This document shows, piece by piece, positions 1 to 7,680 of a stretch of DNA of 64,000 nucleotides. The stretch spans positions 1-64,000 of the forward strand of contig CAYVOV010000014.1 of NCBI GenBank assembly GCA_964453525.1, in the 5' to 3' direction. A program made the translations under genes and the position numbers. The stretch's first letter is position 1; every line of letters begins with the position of its first letter. A model generated the notes under the pieces. The model searched no databases. It was not told the DNA's origin and saw only the letters and a program-made list of their open reading frames with translations. This DNA comes from CAYVOV01 sp964453525 (GTDB lineage Bacteria > Chloroflexota > Dehalococcoidia > Dehalococcoidales > UBA2162).

Positions 1-49
1 GGATATTGATAAACTCAAGAAAAAACACACTCAAAACCCGGCTGAATAA
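1..49 (+). CDS. C-terminal tail of an upstream gene (partial)
   Basis: An open frame entering from the left edge (codons from base 2) ends at TAA 47-49 and encodes a lysine-rich 15-residue tail ending in NPAE. It stops 17 bp before the hydantoinase B-type gene and the shine-dalgarno AAGGAG (48-53) overlaps its stop codon, so the two are probably co-transcribed. In this family the upstream neighbour is often the hydantoinase A or beta subunit, but 15 residues are too few to identify it. Confidence 0.5.
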   Translation, partial: DIDKLKKKHTQNPAE

Positions 50-66
50 GGAGAGCTTAATAAGAT

Positions 67-2133
67 ATGCGACCTACTAAAGAAGAAGTTATGGCTTTTC
101 TGAAGCCGGAGCCTGTTACCGAAGAAGAATTGACCGGGCTTGAAAAGCTTCAACCAGGCGATTATGAGATATACAGCGAACGGCTGAATATGATACTTGC
201 CGAATGCAAGGAAGTCTTCATCAGGGTGGGAATTTCTCATTTCCTGCATTCCGGAGACCTGATTGTTGGCCTTCATACCGCCCAGGGCGACCTTATCAGC
301 GCCTGCCTGGGTACGTTTATCCACAGTGTTACTGCCCAGAATCCGATTAAGTATATCATGCGTAACTTTAAGGATAATCCCAGGGTCGGAGTCAATGAGG
401 GTGATATTTTCTATGCCAGCGAGTCCACCTATGGAGGAATACACGGGGCCGATCAGCTGGCACTCATGCCTATCTTTCATGAGGGTAGGCATATTGCCTG
501 GGCATCAGCCGGAACTCACATCCATGAACTGGGCGGAACCGAGCCCGGTGGTTTGCTGGCCGGGGCTAAAAGCCGCTATGATGAGGGGATGAACCTGACT
601 CCTATTAAAATCGCCCGTAACTACCAGCTATGCGATGACATTGTTGAGATGACAGTTAATTTCATCTCCCGTGCTCCGCGGCAACAATCATTAGACCTGA
701 GGGGCCGTATTTCTGCGGCTGACCGTCTGAGGATACGAGTACAAGAATTAGCAGAACAGAAGGGTAGTAATTTTATCCAAGGATTGCTTCGTAAGGTGCT
801 TATGGTGACAGAGGAGGGGGCTAGGTATAGAATCAGCCGATGGAATGACGGAATCTACCGGACGGTGCTCTTCGGTGGCGCCGTGGGCCGACAGGCGAGC
901 CTCTGGCGTATCTGCTGTACTGCGCATAAAGAAGGAGACCACATCCTTCTTGACTATACCGGTACTTCTCCTGAAAATGATAGTTCCTGGAATTCCATGC
1001 CCTGGGTAATAGTATGCTATGCGGCACTGTACGTGTATTCCCATGGCTTTCACGATTTGCCAGTATGTAACGGCGCATTGGCACCAATAGACTTTCGCAT
1101 CCCTGATGGTAGTCTTATAAGCGCCAACTGGGATGCAGCTATTTCCTTCGCACCACCTCTTTGTGAGAATAATCATCTTATACTCACTCAGATTTTTGCC
1201 CGTATGATGTTCAATAGTCCCGACAGACACCTGATTGCTGCACATACAGCAGGTGTAGCAGGTGCCAGTGGTGGTATGTGGACCGGTGTAAATCAGTTCG
1301 GCGTACCCTACGTAGGTGAATCGACCTGGTCTATGAATACCTCCGGACAGGGTGCCCGCGTGGACATGGATGGCATGGATAGCGCTCTCTTTGCATCTGC
1401 TGTACATTCGATAGGGAGTGATGCCGAGGAGGTAGAGGTTGACCATCCGGTTATTCATACATGGCAGAAACATGAAAAAGATAGCCCGGGACACGGCAAA
1501 TACCGCGGTGGTGCCAGTGGATATACCGGGACTGCAATTTACGGCGTGCCATACCTGAAGCAAGGCTCAATGGGGCATAAGGGAAGGATGCCGGTAGGGC
1601 AGGGCATATTCGGTGGTTATCCGTCTTTTGGCATTCCTGACATCACAGTTAATAAGACCAATTTTCTGGAGCTTATGGCCAAGGGTGAGAAGAATTTACC
1701 TACTTCTCCTAATGAGCTGATAAGAGAAAAAGTCATTGATGGTGAATACGAGGTACATATGAAAGAGCATGATCCAGAGTTGGTTTATGAGGGGGCTCTT
1801 AGAGCGGGAGGAGGTAGAAGTGGCGGACATGGTTATGGTGACGTACTGGAGCGTGACCCACAGGCGGTGGTTGATGATGTAAGACACGAAATCATTTCCG
1901 ATTGGGCAGCCACCAATATTTACCATGTAGCATATGATGTCGAGACATGGACAGCGGATGAAGAGAAAACAATAGAGCTCCGCCGGAAAGAGCGCGAAGA
2001 CAGGCTCCGCCGGGCAAAAAGTTACGATGAATTCGAGAACGAATGGCTTCAGAAAAAGCCCCCAGAGGATATATTGACTTACTACGGTTCCTGGCCGGAC
2101 GCTAAGATAGTCAATCCGATCATCAGGATATAA
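67..2133 (+). CDS. Hydantoinase B/oxoprolinase family protein (acetone carboxylase alpha-like)
   Basis: 688 aa. The sequence has the hydantoinase B/HyuB architecture: an N-terminal region with the motif SGDLIVGLHTAQGDLIS (about residues 62-78), a Gly/His-rich centre with GGIHGAD and AGTHIHELGG (about 122-160), and a Gly-rich C-terminal part (GKYRGGASG, GHKGRMPVG, GGRSGGHGYGD). Family members are ATP-dependent hydantoinases, 5-oxoprolinases or the large subunit of acetone/acetophenone carboxylases. The charged C-terminal tail with YDEFENEW resembles the acetone-carboxylase-like branch. Start ATG 67 follows AAGGAG by 13 nt. The HyuA/beta partner is probably the truncated gene to the left. The substrate cannot be deduced. 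Confidence 0.8.
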   Translation: MRPTKEEVMAFLKPEPVTEEELTGLEKLQPGDYEIYSERLNMILAECKEVFIRVGISHFLHSGDLIVGLHTAQGDLISACLGTFIHSVTAQNPIKYIMRNFKDNPRVGVNEGDIFYASESTYGGIHGADQLALMPIFHEGRHIAWASAGTHIHELGGTEPGGLLAGAKSRYDEGMNLTPIKIARNYQLCDDIVEMTVNFISRAPRQQSLDLRGRISAADRLRIRVQELAEQKGSNFIQGLLRKVLMVTEEGARYRISRWNDGIYRTVLFGGAVGRQASLWRICCTAHKEGDHILLDYTGTSPENDSSWNSMPWVIVCYAALYVYSHGFHDLPVCNGALAPIDFRIPDGSLISANWDAAISFAPPLCENNHLILTQIFARMMFNSPDRHLIAAHTAGVAGASGGMWTGVNQFGVPYVGESTWSMNTSGQGARVDMDGMDSALFASAVHSIGSDAEEVEVDHPVIHTWQKHEKDSPGHGKYRGGASGYTGTAIYGVPYLKQGSMGHKGRMPVGQGIFGGYPSFGIPDITVNKTNFLELMAKGEKNLPTSPNELIREKVIDGEYEVHMKEHDPELVYEGALRAGGGRSGGHGYGDVLERDPQAVVDDVRHEIISDWAATNIYHVAYDVETWTADEEKTIELRRKEREDRLRRAKSYDEFENEWLQKKPPEDILTYYGSWPDAKIVNPIIRI

Positions 2134-2145
2134 TCTAAACTCGAT

Positions 2146-2379
2146 ATGATGCTGAAAACCTTTGATATCAGATATCTGATATTTACCGGGGTAGCCACCA
2201 GCATATGTATCGAGTCCTCGTTGCGGGATGCCAGTCACCTTCAATACTTACCGGTACTTGTTTCTGATGCCGTAGCAGCCTCTCCACCATCCCGTCAGCA
2301 ATCATCAATTGACAACATCAAAGAGATTTTCGGCTGGGTAACGACAAGCGATAATATTGTAAAAATCTTGAAAAAGTGA
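2146..2379 (+). pseudogene. C-terminal remnant of an isochorismatase-family cysteine hydrolase
   Basis: 77 codons that read like only the last third of an isochorismatase-fold amidohydrolase. The segment YLIFTGVATSICIESS matches the family's signature around the nucleophilic cysteine (TGVATNICVES-type). It is followed by RDA, a VSDAVAA strand, and a helix ending GWVTTSDNIVKIL, as at the normal C-terminus. The first roughly 110 residues, with the catalytic Asp and Lys, are missing. Only 12 bp separate it from the preceding stop, so the N-terminal part seems deleted. It could still be translated from ATG 2146, but an enzyme lacking two of three catalytic residues would be inactive. Confidence 0.65.
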
Positions 2380-2521
2380 AACTATATATGAAGCTTTTAG
2401 TAAATCTTGCAGATGGACACTTTTATCCAGAATCTTAATCGCACAACGAAAAGGCAGTTTATTGAGTCACAAATGCTTGTTTTGTGTGAAAAGGTCCAGC
2501 CGACTCTCCCTAACCCAATCA

Positions 2522-2587
2522 TAGTTGAACAATACTGACAATCGTTAAATTATACGGAGATGAACAATTCTCTGTTCTGTTCAACTA
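2522..2587. repeat. Inverted repeat upstream of the first UGSC gene
   Basis: The 10-bp arms TAGTTGAACA (2522-2531) and TGTTCAACTA (2578-2587) are perfect complements, separated by 46 bp. Further GAACAAT/TTGTTCAG words lie between and after them. The pair sits 60-120 bp upstream of the candidate promoter at 2644. It may be a paired operator or a chance symmetric element. The rest of the 2380-2643 stretch shows no gene. Confidence 0.4.
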
Positions 2588-2643
2588 CATTCAGTTACAC
2601 AAAACGTCAGATTGTTCAGCCTGAAAAGGTTCATTTTTATGTT

Positions 2644-2672
2644 TTGACAAATCTTGGCGGAGGGATTAAAGT
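2644..2672 (+). promoter_or_regulatory. Candidate sigma-70-like promoter for the first UGSC gene
   Basis: A perfect -35 TTGACA (2644-2649) is followed after 17 bp by TAAAGT (2667-2672, 4 of 6 to TATAAT). The predicted start lies about 40 nt before the ATG at 2719, and a GAGGTG shine-dalgarno is at 2705-2710. A better-looking TATAAT at 2685 has no -35 at correct spacing. Confidence 0.5.
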
Positions 2673-2718
2673 TATTCATCATTATATAATATGATAAATA
2701 ATTTGAGGTGATTGAAAA

Positions 2719-4482
2719 ATGGCAGAAATCTATAAATGTCTCAATCCCACCGGGTCACAAATGCCAGTAAAGACATCCTCACTGGCGCCGCGCCTTGATT
2801 CACTTGATGGTAAAACCATCCATATGAGTATCTGCGGTGAAGCGGATATCTGGGTACCTCTGGAGAAAAAGTTAAAGGCAGATTATCCCAATATTAACTG
2901 GACGGTAAAGAAAAGATATCATATCGTTCCAATGCAATTGTCAGAAGAAGAGAGGAAAACCACTGATGCAGTGATACTGGGGGTTTGCTGGTGACATGGC
3001 GCTGTTAACAGGCAGTTGCCTTATCTTGCAGACCTTGAAAGAGAAGGAATCCCAACAGTACTCATAAATTTCGGTGAAGAGACCGGAAAAGTACAGCATG
3101 ATAGAATGTTATATGGTGTTCCCAAGCTACGTCATGTAGTAGCTGACCGCAAATCTCCTGGTGGAGTTAGCGAAGCTGAAATACTAGTACAGCCCGTGCT
3201 TGAAGCCCTGACCCGCCCTTTAACCGGCGAGGAAAAAGAAGACGGTTTATGGGCACCACGTGAACCCAGGATACTTTTCGAGGGCACTCTCGAGGAAGCC
3301 GAGGAATTTTATAACCAGACGGAGAATATCCCCGGAATACTGAATGCTCCTTTCTCCAAGTACACGGACGGTTTGCCGGTAGTTATCCCCACAGAGGAGC
3401 GGGTAGCCGAGATGCTGAAGGGTACCAGCCACAAGCCGGATGAAGTGATAACCCTGCAGCGTGATATGGAAATACAGGGATTCACATCAATTGAACAGGT
3501 AATTACCAGGAAGAAGGGAGAGGTTATCAGATTCATGCCCACTTATCGTACAGCTACGGTAGAGCAGGTTGCGGTTAATGCCGTGATGGCCGGGTGTAAG
3601 CCGGAGTACTTTCCGGTAGTGCTGGCTATTGCCGAATCAGGCGGCGGCACAGGTGATGGTCGTGGTGGCGGGGGCTCTTTTATTGTCAGCGGCCCTATCT
3701 ACAAAGAAATAGGCATGAATGTTACTAACTTTATATGGGGACCCGGGAATCCGGCCAATAAGACCATCGGCCGCGTTGGTAGTCTCCTGTGGCGTAACCT
3801 GGGTGGATACAAGGAAACCGTCACCACCATAACCACTCTTGGCAGTCCTGTCACTAACGGCGGCTTTATCTTTGCCGAGTATGCAGAGGGGCTGCCGGAC
3901 GGCTGGAAGGGCTTGAACGAGGAGATGGGTTTCAGCAAGGACGAGAGTATTATTATGACCGGTGCAATAGGACCGATGGGTGAGTGGGGGATAGGCCAGA
4001 ATAATGCCCCGGGTGTGTACCGCTCACTTCAGAGGACGGGACACGGCGCTATAGCAAGGTTTCTCGATGTGAAAGGTATCCCCGGACCGCACAATTACCT
4101 GGAATATCTCACCAAAAACGCTTGGGCTACCAGGGATGGTGGTTTTACACTGGTTATGCCTCCGCAGATAGCCCAGGACCTGTATGACTACGGATTCAAG
4201 ACCAAAGATTCCATCTACGAGTGGGTATGGAAGAGGAGCTTTGAGCCGGTAAGTGAATTCAGGATGCGTGGAGCGCAAGACTTCATCACCAACGGCTGGC
4301 TGGGGATTGAGAAGACATCGGGCAAGCCTTGGAGAGAACTGCCCGATGATTACATGGTACCGGCCGGAGGGGATAACCCGTTTGATAGCTACAACATACT
4401 CCTCTGCAATATGGAGGAAACGGCCGTCGCACGATTCGGCGGTGGTCACGGCCAGGCTTTCAGCATAGATGCCTGGCGGTAG
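2719..4482 (+). CDS. UGSC-type selenoprotein, paralogue 1 (Sec encoded by UGA 2992-2994)
   Basis: Read through UGA, one frame gives 587 aa with Sec at residue 92. The N-terminal module begins with LAPRLDSLDGKTI (the LAPR...LDGKT signature of the UGSC (seleno)protein family) and leads to a strand ending GVCW, then U-HGAV, then a helix and the strand GIPTVLINF: a Rossmann-like half-domain. Residues about 175-587 form a C-terminal domain with VVIPTEERVAEMLKGT, NAVMAGCKPEY and a Gly-rich core, ending SIDAWR. The frame continues seamlessly after UGA, and the paralogue at 57157 has UGA at the same aligned site. A SECIS-like hairpin follows. The biochemical role is unknown; redox use of the selenol is expected. 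Read conventionally it would split into 91-aa and 488-aa pieces. Confidence 0.85.
2992..3021 (+). promoter_or_regulatory. UGA codon plus bacterial SECIS-like hairpin
   Basis: UGA (2992-2994) is followed by a hairpin with stem AGGC (3010-3013)/GCCT (3018-3021) and loop AGTT (3014-3017). The loop begins 19 nt after the UGA and has G at its second position, as expected for bacterial SECIS elements read by SelB. The same codons (CAG TTG CC) and loop recur in the paralogue at 57436. The stem is only 4 bp, so the structure call is moderate; comparison is the main support. Confidence 0.6.
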
Positions 4483-4516
4483 AATCTAGGCGGCCTAAGC
4501 CTAAAGTTTGTATCTT

Positions 4517-4577
4517 TTGCCAGACCAGCTTCCAACACCGATAACGTTCCCTCAAGGTGATATTGCTGGTCTGGCAA
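4517..4577 (+). terminator. Strong stem-loop after the first UGSC gene
   Basis: Perfect 13-bp arms TTGCCAGACCAGC (4517-4529) and GCTGGTCTGGCAA (4565-4577) enclose a 35-nt loop, starting 34 bp after the stop codon. No U-tract follows, so it is either a 3' stabilising structure or an atypical terminator. Confidence 0.45.
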
Positions 4578-4724
4578 TGCTGTACATAAAGGGTCGTATA
4601 AGTTCTGGCTAATCGGCTATGGATGTTGAATAACATATACTAACGTTGGCCTGATTGTACTCCACAGATAGTCGAAGAAAAAGTGGCAGCAGTAATACTT
4701 CGCATTCCTTGATATCAATTCATT

Positions 4725-4792
4725 AAAAAGGTCCGCTAAATATCACGCCTGAATGCTATGCGTAAAACAGTGTTATAAAAAGGGACCTTTTT
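4725..4792. terminator. Possible bidirectional terminator between convergent genes
   Basis: AAAAAGGTCC (4725-4734) and GGACCTTTTT (4783-4792) are perfect 10-bp complements with T/A tracts on the outside, between the plus-strand UGSC gene and the minus-strand MoaD-like genes. The 48-nt loop is long for an intrinsic terminator. The rest of the 4483-4862 gap contains no gene. Confidence 0.4.
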
Positions 4793-4862
4793 ATTAAAGA
4801 TGTATTGAACAAAAAGCCAGATTGTGTGAAAGAAAACTTCTTCTGGTTTGAATCAATGAAAA

Positions 4863-5249
4863 TTACTTATCGTAGGTATGGTGTAACCCTTTGTTTTCAT
4901 CAGCAGATAGAGCCTGAGCCATTTCATCAATCATCATGGCACCATGACGGTACTGAAAGGGCCACATACTTTTAAGGTCGAAGAAAGCTACCCGGTCATT
5001 GTCTTTTAAGACATAATCCAGGTCCGGCTGCAAACCGGGCATGGCGCTCAATTTAGCGTTGATAAAGGTAACCCCGCGTTTCTCGGTAGGTATCCCCAGA
5101 CAAGACAAAAGGTCACGGATTACGCTTTTCTCTTTAAGGCAGACTTCCAGATTGGCAAATCCGTATGTAGCTGCTTTATCTACATAGTGTGCCAGTTCAC
5201 CATAAAGATGTATATTCAAAGTGATATCGGCCAATTTATCCTCCACCAA
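4863..5249 (-). CDS. MoaD/ThiS-like ubiquitin-fold protein without C-terminal GG
   Basis: 128 aa. It has a beta-grasp pattern: strand NIHLYGELAHYV, a helix with VIRDLLSCLGIP, strand VTFINAKL, and DYVLKDNDRVAFFDL. Instead of ending in Gly-Gly it continues into MWPFQYRHGA and a roughly 25-residue acidic tail. It overlaps the end of the preceding MoaD-like gene by 14 bp, so the two are translationally coupled downstream of the AOR. MoaD-like proteins beside AORs are thought to serve tungstopterin synthesis or to be small partners. Without GG this one cannot be thiocarboxylated in the classical way. Confidence 0.65.
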   Translation of the reverse strand: MVEDKLADITLNIHLYGELAHYVDKAATYGFANLEVCLKEKSVIRDLLSCLGIPTEKRGVTFINAKLSAMPGLQPDLDYVLKDNDRVAFFDLKSMWPFQYRHGAMMIDEMAQALSADENKGLHHTYDK

Positions 5250-5475
5250 TGGGTGGGAAAATACCTACTTCATCGTTGTCCTGCAACTGGTAATCCAGAT
5301 GTTGCATACGCCCGTTGACAAAGACAAGTTTTGTTTCTCTTTGTGGTAGGTTCAACTGATTCATCAGGTCAGACAAGGAACTTCCATTGGGTAACTCAAC
5401 CTGAAAAGAGACCCCTGGTTCGGTACCAGAAACATAAACTGCCAGCGTTGCGAAAAGTTTTACCTTAACACGCAT
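5236..5475 (-). CDS. MoaD/ThiS family sulfur-carrier protein
   Basis: 79 aa, the usual size for MoaD. It opens with the beta-grasp strand MRVKVKLFATLAVYV, continues with VELPNGSSLSDLMNQLNLP and VFVNGR, and ends DNDEVGIFPPIGGG, i.e. the terminal Gly-Gly that is adenylated and thiocarboxylated to donate sulfur in molybdopterin (or tungstopterin) synthesis. It lies 159 bp downstream of the AOR on the same strand and just before the second MoaD-like gene. A dedicated role in cofactor supply for the AOR is inferred from position. Confidence 0.85.
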   Translation of the reverse strand: MRVKVKLFATLAVYVSGTEPGVSFQVELPNGSSLSDLMNQLNLPQRETKLVFVNGRMQHLDYQLQDNDEVGIFPPIGGG

Positions 5476-5590
5476 CCTCTATCCTAATCTATCAGTAATC
5501 GACATTATACTATAGTTAAAAAATCGAAGAAGAATGAGCATGAAAGACCAGTTCAAATGGCGGTAGCCTCATTGCTCCCAGAAAATAGAG

Positions 5591-5614
5591 GGACAGGGCG
5601 ATGTCGCCCTGTCC
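5591..5614 (-). terminator. Stem-loop between AOR and moaD-like genes
   Basis: GGACAGGGCGA (5591-5601) and TCGCCCTGTCC (5604-5614) form an almost fully palindromic GC-rich hairpin 20 bp after the AOR stop (minus-strand sense). Only a weak U-rich run (CTCTATTTTC) follows, so it may attenuate transcription between the AOR and the small genes. Confidence 0.5.
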
Positions 5615-5634
5615 GCTGAATATAGTCTGTGAAT

Positions 5635-7398
5635 CTAAAGTTCGGTGTAAACGGAATCCAGAGCACTGTCGGGCACGTCGAACACCATGTTATGCGGCGG
5701 CAATGGTTCTGTTCTCACGAATTCTGGAAGCCGGTCATGCACGCTGGTGAAACCAGCCTTCTCGTTGAAAGCCCGCTCCACTTTGAGAATGTCACCACCT
5801 GTCTTGAGAACGTCATCCGCAGTCCATCCGGTACCCAGAACGCCATTGCATTCCTCTATCATACCTTCATAACCACTGGCAATATCAAGGATAGCAAAGG
5901 CAATGAATAAACAGTGACCGGTGCTATCAATGAAGGCAGTTGTTGCCTGGAAGGCACGACTGAGAGCTGCCTTACCTTCCGGGTTCAGCGGGTCGGACTT
6001 ACCACCTACGCTCAGGATTTCCGGGGCGACAGTGTAACCAGCAGTGTGGTCGGCACCCATGGTGCTGGTAGCGTACGTAATGCCAATACCTTTCACAGCG
6101 CGTGGTTCGTAGGCAGGCATACTCTGCCCCTTCACGGTAGGTACATGGGTTAAACCGAAGACCTTACCGGTAGTCTCAGTGCCACTGCCCAGGATATGAC
6201 CTATCGGTGTTCCTTTCTCCATTTCATGCATTAGTTCGATGGCTTTCTTACCATCACCAAACGGGGTTACTCCGGCTGCCATCGCCACAGCCAGGGTGGT
6301 ACCGGTCTCGATAGTGTCCAGTCCATAGCCATTACACAGGAGCACCAGTTCGGCAACATCGTCTAAACTGTCGATACCACAGTCGGCCCCCAAAGCCCAA
6401 TCAGATTCATACTCCACACAGGAGACATGCTCCGTACCATCAGCTTTGTACCAGGTATTGGAGCACTGAATAATGCAGCCCGGGCTGCAGGCATGGTTAT
6501 AGAGTTCCTTGCCCAGACGCTGCTTGTTTCCCTCGAAAATTGCTTCTCCGGCAATTTTGCCAGCGCCTTCAAAGCGACCACTGGTGAAATTATGGGTGGG
6601 CAGGCCGCCAGCTTCATTAAGAATATTGATAAGAACCGCCGTACCGTAGGTATTCAAGGCACCCTTGGGCTTGGTAATATCGTGAGTCTGCAGGGCATCA
6701 ATCATCTTCTTACGCCCCTGCTCGAACAGGTCTCTATCAGCGATTGCCGCACCGGGAGCCCCCGCATTATTCGTAACAATAAACTTTAGTTTTTTGCTGC
6801 CTAAAACAGAGCCTATGCCGCCCCGTCCGGAGTAGCGGCTGGGACGCTTTGCCGTATCATTGAAAACGACGCCGGCATTACAATAACCGCGCTCACCAGC
6901 TATGCCACATCCAGCAATAGATATCTCCTCACCAAAGCGTTGATACAATTTAGGAAAGACATCATACAGATTTTTATCAGTGTATTCGGTAGCGTCGAAA
7001 AACTCAGCCTTGGGCTTGCCAGCCCCGTTATCCCAGCTCAGGTGGACTCCCCAGAACCTATCCTTTTCGTCTGGCTGCCCCTCAACTACCAGAGCTTTAA
7101 TTTGCATGGATGCCAGGTCGCTCGCCCAGGATGTACCGGCGTTAGATTCTTTAATACCACCGGTCAAGGGCGATTTGGCTCCCACGGAGACGCGGGCTGA
7201 AGTCGGCGCAGGAGTGCCTGTAATAATCCCCGGGGCGAAAACAGCCTTATTCGCCGGCCCTAGAGGATGAGCCAGAGGTGGTACCTCTGCTGCAACAATG
7301 GATGATGTCATCCAACGACCCCCCATATTTTTATATGGTGATGGAACCTCCTCCAGGTGATAAGTGCGGTCAGTCATATTCAAACGTAGAATATTCAT
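5635..7398 (-). CDS. Tungsten-dependent aldehyde ferredoxin oxidoreductase family protein
   Basis: 587 aa, close to the roughly 605 aa of Pyrococcus AOR. The N-terminal domain has VSVGAKSPLTGGIKESNAG (about residues 70-88), typical tungstopterin-binding sequence. The middle has RYSGRGGIGSVLGSKKLK (about 188-205). A [4Fe-4S] ligand set C304, C308, C312 (CSPGCIIQC, Cx3Cx3C) plus C496 (STGHC) is present. The first spacing is Cx3C rather than the Cx2C of the archetype. The family oxidises aldehydes to acids, or runs in reverse, with ferredoxin. It is followed by two MoaD-like genes and preceded by a strong shine-dalgarno (AAAGGAGGG, 7409-7417) and promoter. The substrate is unknown. Confidence 0.9.
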   Translation of the reverse strand: MNILRLNMTDRTYHLEEVPSPYKNMGGRWMTSSIVAAEVPPLAHPLGPANKAVFAPGIITGTPAPTSARVSVGAKSPLTGGIKESNAGTSWASDLASMQIKALVVEGQPDEKDRFWGVHLSWDNGAGKPKAEFFDATEYTDKNLYDVFPKLYQRFGEEISIAGCGIAGERGYCNAGVVFNDTAKRPSRYSGRGGIGSVLGSKKLKFIVTNNAGAPGAAIADRDLFEQGRKKMIDALQTHDITKPKGALNTYGTAVLINILNEAGGLPTHNFTSGRFEGAGKIAGEAIFEGNKQRLGKELYNHACSPGCIIQCSNTWYKADGTEHVSCVEYESDWALGADCGIDSLDDVAELVLLCNGYGLDTIETGTTLAVAMAAGVTPFGDGKKAIELMHEMEKGTPIGHILGSGTETTGKVFGLTHVPTVKGQSMPAYEPRAVKGIGITYATSTMGADHTAGYTVAPEILSVGGKSDPLNPEGKAALSRAFQATTAFIDSTGHCLFIAFAILDIASGYEGMIEECNGVLGTGWTADDVLKTGGDILKVERAFNEKAGFTSVHDRLPEFVRTEPLPPHNMVFDVPDSALDSVYTEL

Positions 7399-7425
7399 GT
7401 CCTGTTATCCCTCCTTTGCCAAACT

Positions 7426-7446
7426 CTCCCGGCTATGTACCGGGAG
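7426..7446 (-). promoter_or_regulatory. Hairpin in the AOR 5' leader
   Basis: CTCCCGG (7426-7432) and CCGGGAG (7440-7446) form a 7-bp stem with a 7-nt loop, between the predicted transcription start and the shine-dalgarno of the AOR gene. It could modulate translation. It does not obviously match a molybdenum/tungsten cofactor riboswitch. Confidence 0.35.
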
Positions 7447-7489
7447 GCATAGTGGTTCGTTCACTTACAGACAAATCAATGGTGACAGA

Positions 7490-7518
7490 ATGATATACCT
7501 CGCCTCAGTTCTTGTCAA
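7490..7518 (-). promoter_or_regulatory. Sigma-70-like promoter of the AOR-moaD operon
   Basis: On the minus strand, TTGACA (7518-7513) is separated by 17 bp from TATCAT (7495-7490, 5 of 6 to consensus). The predicted start near 7483 leaves a leader of about 85 nt. Confidence 0.6.
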
Positions 7519-7597
7519 GCTAATGCAAAGGTACCTTTTACTTAATCATGGTTGCACAGGCAACAATGAATATCAATATTTCTTTCGCCGCTATGGT

Positions 7598-7680
7598 TTC
7601 CTTCGGCTTCGCTCAGGACAGGCTAACTACTCACCATGAGCGGCACGCATTCCCACTCACCCTGAGCTTGTCGAAGGGTC
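7598..7680. repeat. Imperfect inverted repeat of the CTTCG...GCTCAGG type
   Basis: CCTTCGGCTTCGCTCAGG (from about 7600) and CCTGAGCTTGTCGAAGG (about 7660-7676) are near-complementary arms. Elements built from these words are widespread as dispersed intergenic repeats in bacterial genomes. It lies in the gene-poor stretch upstream of the AOR promoter and marks the left border of the glycan island. Confidence 0.55.

Noticed and set aside
748..1563. 271-aa minus-strand frame inside the hydantoinase B gene
   Set aside because: It is low-quality antisense to a conserved gene, without family motifs or ribosome site.
2719..2994. A stand-alone 91-aa gene followed by an independent 488-aa gene
   Set aside because: The frame is continuous through a single UGA, the second part has no ribosome site, and the paralogue at 57157 shows the same UGA position.
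2992..2994. UGA reassigned to tryptophan or glycine
   Set aside because: UGA is used as the normal stop of other genes (for example 11754-11756), and TGG encodes Trp throughout, including directly before the UGA.
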